The notes beneath the pieces are model-generated. The model saw only the letters and a list, made by a program, of their open reading frames with translations, was not told the origin of the DNA and searched no databases. The translations under genes were made by a program, and so were the position numbers. From an uncultured Bacteroidales bacterium (lineage in GTDB: Bacteria > Bacteroidota > Bacteroidia > Bacteroidales > UBA932): DNA of 25,108 nucleotides. Where the stretch lies: NCBI GenBank assembly GCA_946415795.1, contig CAMKTW010000004.1, forward strand, positions 1-25,108, read 5' to 3'. Below, piece after piece: positions 23,779 through 25,108 of this stretch. Within the stretch, counting starts at the first letter, position 1. Each line of letters opens with the position of its first letter.

Positions 23779-23854
23779 TTCTTTTTCCTGCGAAAAATGA
23801 AGTCGATATGGGTAAGGTTTGTATTAAGCTGCTACTAGGAAAGTCAAATTGTCG

Positions 23855-23862
23855 TAAATTTG
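23855..23862 (+). promoter_or_regulatory. -7-like box for the small cysteine protein gene
   Basis: TAAATTTG at 23855-23862 matches TAnnTTTG exactly and lies 27 bases before the ATG at 23889. A TTTG is present at 23818-23821, but 33 bases away is too far, so the -33 element is not convincing. Confidence 0.4.
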
Positions 23863-23888
23863 TACGGATTGTTTAAGTATAGCTAATA

Positions 23889-24077
23889 ATGACTGAAAAG
23901 AATTACCCCTGCGAGAACTGTAAGTTCCGCGCGCATTACGACAAGAATCCCAAATCGGTCTTAGGCCGTTTCTGGCGGTGGCACATCAACTTCTGCCCGG
24001 GATTCAAGGGTTACTTTACCCACCAGGATGAAGAAACCAAGGCAGCATTGAGAGATAAGTATAATTTCACTAAGTAA
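23889..24077 (+). CDS. Small conserved cysteine-containing protein (62 residues)
   Basis: The 62-residue protein starts MTEKNYPCENCKFRAHYDKN and has C8, C11, H32 and C36 (CENC, then WHINFC), a pattern that could bind one zinc ion, plus aromatic residues (FWRWHINFCPGF) and a basic, helical C-terminus. I recognise it as a Bacteroidetes-type conserved small protein but cannot assign a function. It is a real gene by its consensus -7 box 27 bases upstream, a normal start and a composition unlike a shadow frame. It is likely cytoplasmic with no signal peptide. Its TAA converges on the beta-barrel gene ten bases away, with no terminator in between. Confidence 0.7.
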   Translation: MTEKNYPCENCKFRAHYDKNPKSVLGRFWRWHINFCPGFKGYFTHQDEETKAALRDKYNFTK

Positions 24078-24087
24078 AGACTTCCCT

Positions 24088-24747
24088 CTAGAATCGGTAA
24101 CCGAGTCCCAGCTGCGGGCCGAGACCGGACGCTCCAAGGGTGAATTCTGCAACGCCGTAGAGGTGGCGGCGGCCAAAATGAGTGCCGGCCAGAATTAGCT
24201 CAGGAACGATTCGGGTGTCAAATAATGGCGCTTCTCCATAGACGAAATAACCGACACCGGCACCGGAATACCACTTCCAGAAATCTCTGTTATACCAGTA
24301 ATACTTGATGATAGCGCCCGGAACCACCGCCATATTCTTGTAGCCGCGTTCCAGCACCTCTGTGACTGTGTTAATGTCATAGTCCCAGTTCATACCCTCT
24401 GTGTAGCCCTTGGGGTGCTGACGGATTGCATAGGTGTAGCCGTGGGCATTGCAGAACAGAGATATCTCCAAGTGCCTGTCAATCCGCCAGGAAAACATCA
24501 CCGTAAGATTGGGATACGTCGTCTCAACTTTCGACTGACCGTCATTCCTCATCTGCATCCACTTGTCATACTCCGCAGAGCCGGGTTCGTGACTAGAATG
24601 CGAAGAAATCGTCATTGGAAAAGGGCAGCCGGTGGATATTTCAAGCGAATATCTGTGTTCATCAGCAAACGAAGTCTGCTGTGCATTTGCGCCAAGAGCC
24701 AAGGCCAAAGCGGCCACGGCAGAGATCAGTCTAAACAAGTTTTTCAT
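24088..24747 (-). CDS. Predicted outer-membrane beta-barrel protein
   Basis: The 219-residue protein starts at ATG 24747 (an upstream ATG at 24795 would place the signal peptide internally). Residues 1-22 form a Sec signal peptide (MKNLFRLISAVAALALALGANA), with cleavage likely after ANA. The mature part alternates short aromatic-rich strands (LTVMFSWRIDRHLEISLFCN, AIIKYYWYNRDFWKWYSGAGVGYFV, and GASGLGPQLGLGYRF) and ends in an aromatic Phe, the hallmark of barrels inserted by BAM. It most resembles small 8-stranded outer-membrane proteins; no substrate or ligand can be inferred. Upstream to 24892 I see no consensus promoter. Its TAG stop sits opposite the end of the small cysteine protein gene. 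Confidence 0.75.
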   Translation of the reverse strand: MKNLFRLISAVAALALALGANAQQTSFADEHRYSLEISTGCPFPMTISSHSSHEPGSAEYDKWMQMRNDGQSKVETTYPNLTVMFSWRIDRHLEISLFCNAHGYTYAIRQHPKGYTEGMNWDYDINTVTEVLERGYKNMAVVPGAIIKYYWYNRDFWKWYSGAGVGYFVYGEAPLFDTRIVPELILAGTHFGRRHLYGVAEFTLGASGLGPQLGLGYRF

Positions 24748-24892
24748 AGCAATAGATTGCGTGCTTTTCGCAGACTTAAATGCGCAACTCTGCAAAAAAT
24801 AACTTCCACTCCCCGCAAATATTGGTTGCCACTGGCGTGACTATCGCAAGGTTGTGAAATACATCGACTTCAATCTCGGATGACTTGAGCCG

Positions 24893-24958
24893 TTACTTGA
24901 ACAATTCAGAATGTGCCCCCAGACGTACAAGTTTTATCCGATGTTGTGCCTCATTCTG
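24893..24958 (-). pseudogene. Remnant C-terminus of a RelE/YafQ-family toxin
   Basis: A minus-strand frame that ends at TAA (24895-24893) reads QNEAQHRIKLVRLGAHSELFK. The ending RLGAHSELF matches the C-terminal signature of YafQ/RelE-type ribosome-dependent mRNA interferases (usually RTGTHSDLF or similar), including the histidine near the active site. There is no ATG or toxin body upstream: the frame is blocked by TAG just upstream at 24961, and the antitoxin stop overlaps it. A normal toxin of about 90 residues would need about 220 more bases, so most of it has been deleted, leaving a stub fused against the antitoxin end. Confidence 0.55.
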
Positions 24959-25108
24959 CTACAAGATCCTCCAATTTGTCCACATCCATTTTCTCAAGAA
25001 CCTTTTCCGAGCGCGCCTCCTCAATAGCCGCAACAGTTTCGTCGTTAGGCTCATCGTATGCAATATCCATCAGGACCGTCTCAACATAATTGTTAAGACT
25101 CCTGTTTT
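24951..25108 (-). CDS. RelB/DinJ-like antitoxin, partial (cut by window edge)
   Basis: From the window edge to a TGA at 24953-24951, the minus strand encodes 51 residues (NRSLNNYVETVLMDIAYDEP, then NDETVAAIEEARS, ending in DKLEDLVAE). The NRSLNNYVE segment and the P-N-D/E-E-T-x-x-A-I-E-E-A linker are characteristic of Bacteroidetes RelB/DinJ-type ribbon-helix-helix antitoxins that bind YafQ/RelE toxins; the N-terminal DNA-binding strand is outside the window. The gene sits directly upstream of the toxin stub on the same strand, the expected antitoxin-first order. Because the toxin is nearly absent, the antitoxin may be an orphan that still represses its own promoter or neutralises other family toxins. 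Confidence 0.65.
   Translation of the reverse strand, partial: NRSLNNYVETVLMDIAYDEPNDETVAAIEEARSEKVLEKMDVDKLEDLVAE

Noticed and set aside
24820..24882. Short plus-strand peptide (GCHWRDYRKVVKYIDFNLG) beside the toxin stub
   Set aside because: It reads protein-like but is only about 20 codons after a stop, has no start codon and matches no family I recognise.
1..25108. CRISPR array, tRNA, rRNA or complete insertion sequence
   Set aside because: No regularly spaced direct repeats, no cloverleaf in the intergenic gaps and no transposase with terminal inverted repeats were seen.

Overview
The window looks like chromosomal DNA of a member of the Bacteroidota, most likely order Bacteroidales, with roughly even base composition. 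Support for this: several intergenic matches to the Bacteroidetes promoter pattern (TTG or TTTG, about 20 bases, TAnnTTTG); almost no Shine-Dalgarno-like sequence before starts; and lineage-typical proteins, namely a GSCFA protein, a CCDC81-type HU membrane protein beside dnaG, a methionyl-tRNA synthetase with a KISTS loop, a long RecQ, and pyrB next to pyrI. I do not name a genus. Most of the window is housekeeping genes.

Layout. (1) 1-2630, minus strand: yigZ, then pyrB-pyrI (aspartate transcarbamylase), then the start of serC, cut by the window edge. The yigZ-pyrB gap is packed with inverted repeats. (2) 2698-4090, plus: a pRiA4b ORF-3-like protein overlapping miaA, which probably starts at a TTG. 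(3) 4087-6294, minus: recQ, whose stop codon interlocks with that of miaA. (4) 6457-13592, plus: an FKBP-type lipoprotein, then a compact run of an MsbA-like ABC exporter, an acyl-CoA/AMP ligase, a dCMP deaminase, a C-terminal processing protease and a GSCFA protein, with overlaps of 26, 8 and 29 bases between the last four. (5) 13637-16401, plus: asnS with its own promoter, uridine kinase broken by an in-frame amber codon, and a TonB-like protein. (6) 16402-18283: a degraded accessory patch with a hairpin, a truncated Abi_2-type abortive-infection gene and a frameshifted PD-(D/E)XK (Rpn/transposase-type) gene. (7) 18305-23752, minus: a probable operon of HU/CCDC81 membrane protein, dnaG, metG and an HdeD-like membrane protein. 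(8) 23889-25108: a 62-residue cysteine-containing protein, an outer-membrane beta-barrel protein, and a toxin-antitoxin module reduced to an antitoxin (cut by the window end) and the tail of a YafQ-like toxin.

Functionally the window joins pyrimidine metabolism (pyrBI, dCMP deaminase, uridine kinase), tRNA charging and modification (asnS, metG, miaA), replication and repair (dnaG, recQ) and envelope functions (ABC exporter, protease, FKBP, TonB-like, beta-barrel). I see no rRNA, tRNA, CRISPR array or complete insertion sequence. I do not see a convincing new multi-gene system. The best leads are the amber-split uridine kinase, the hairpin abutting the pyrB start, the eroded defence genes at 16.8-18.3 kb, the collapsed toxin-antitoxin pair at the right edge, and the two poorly characterised lineage proteins near dnaG.
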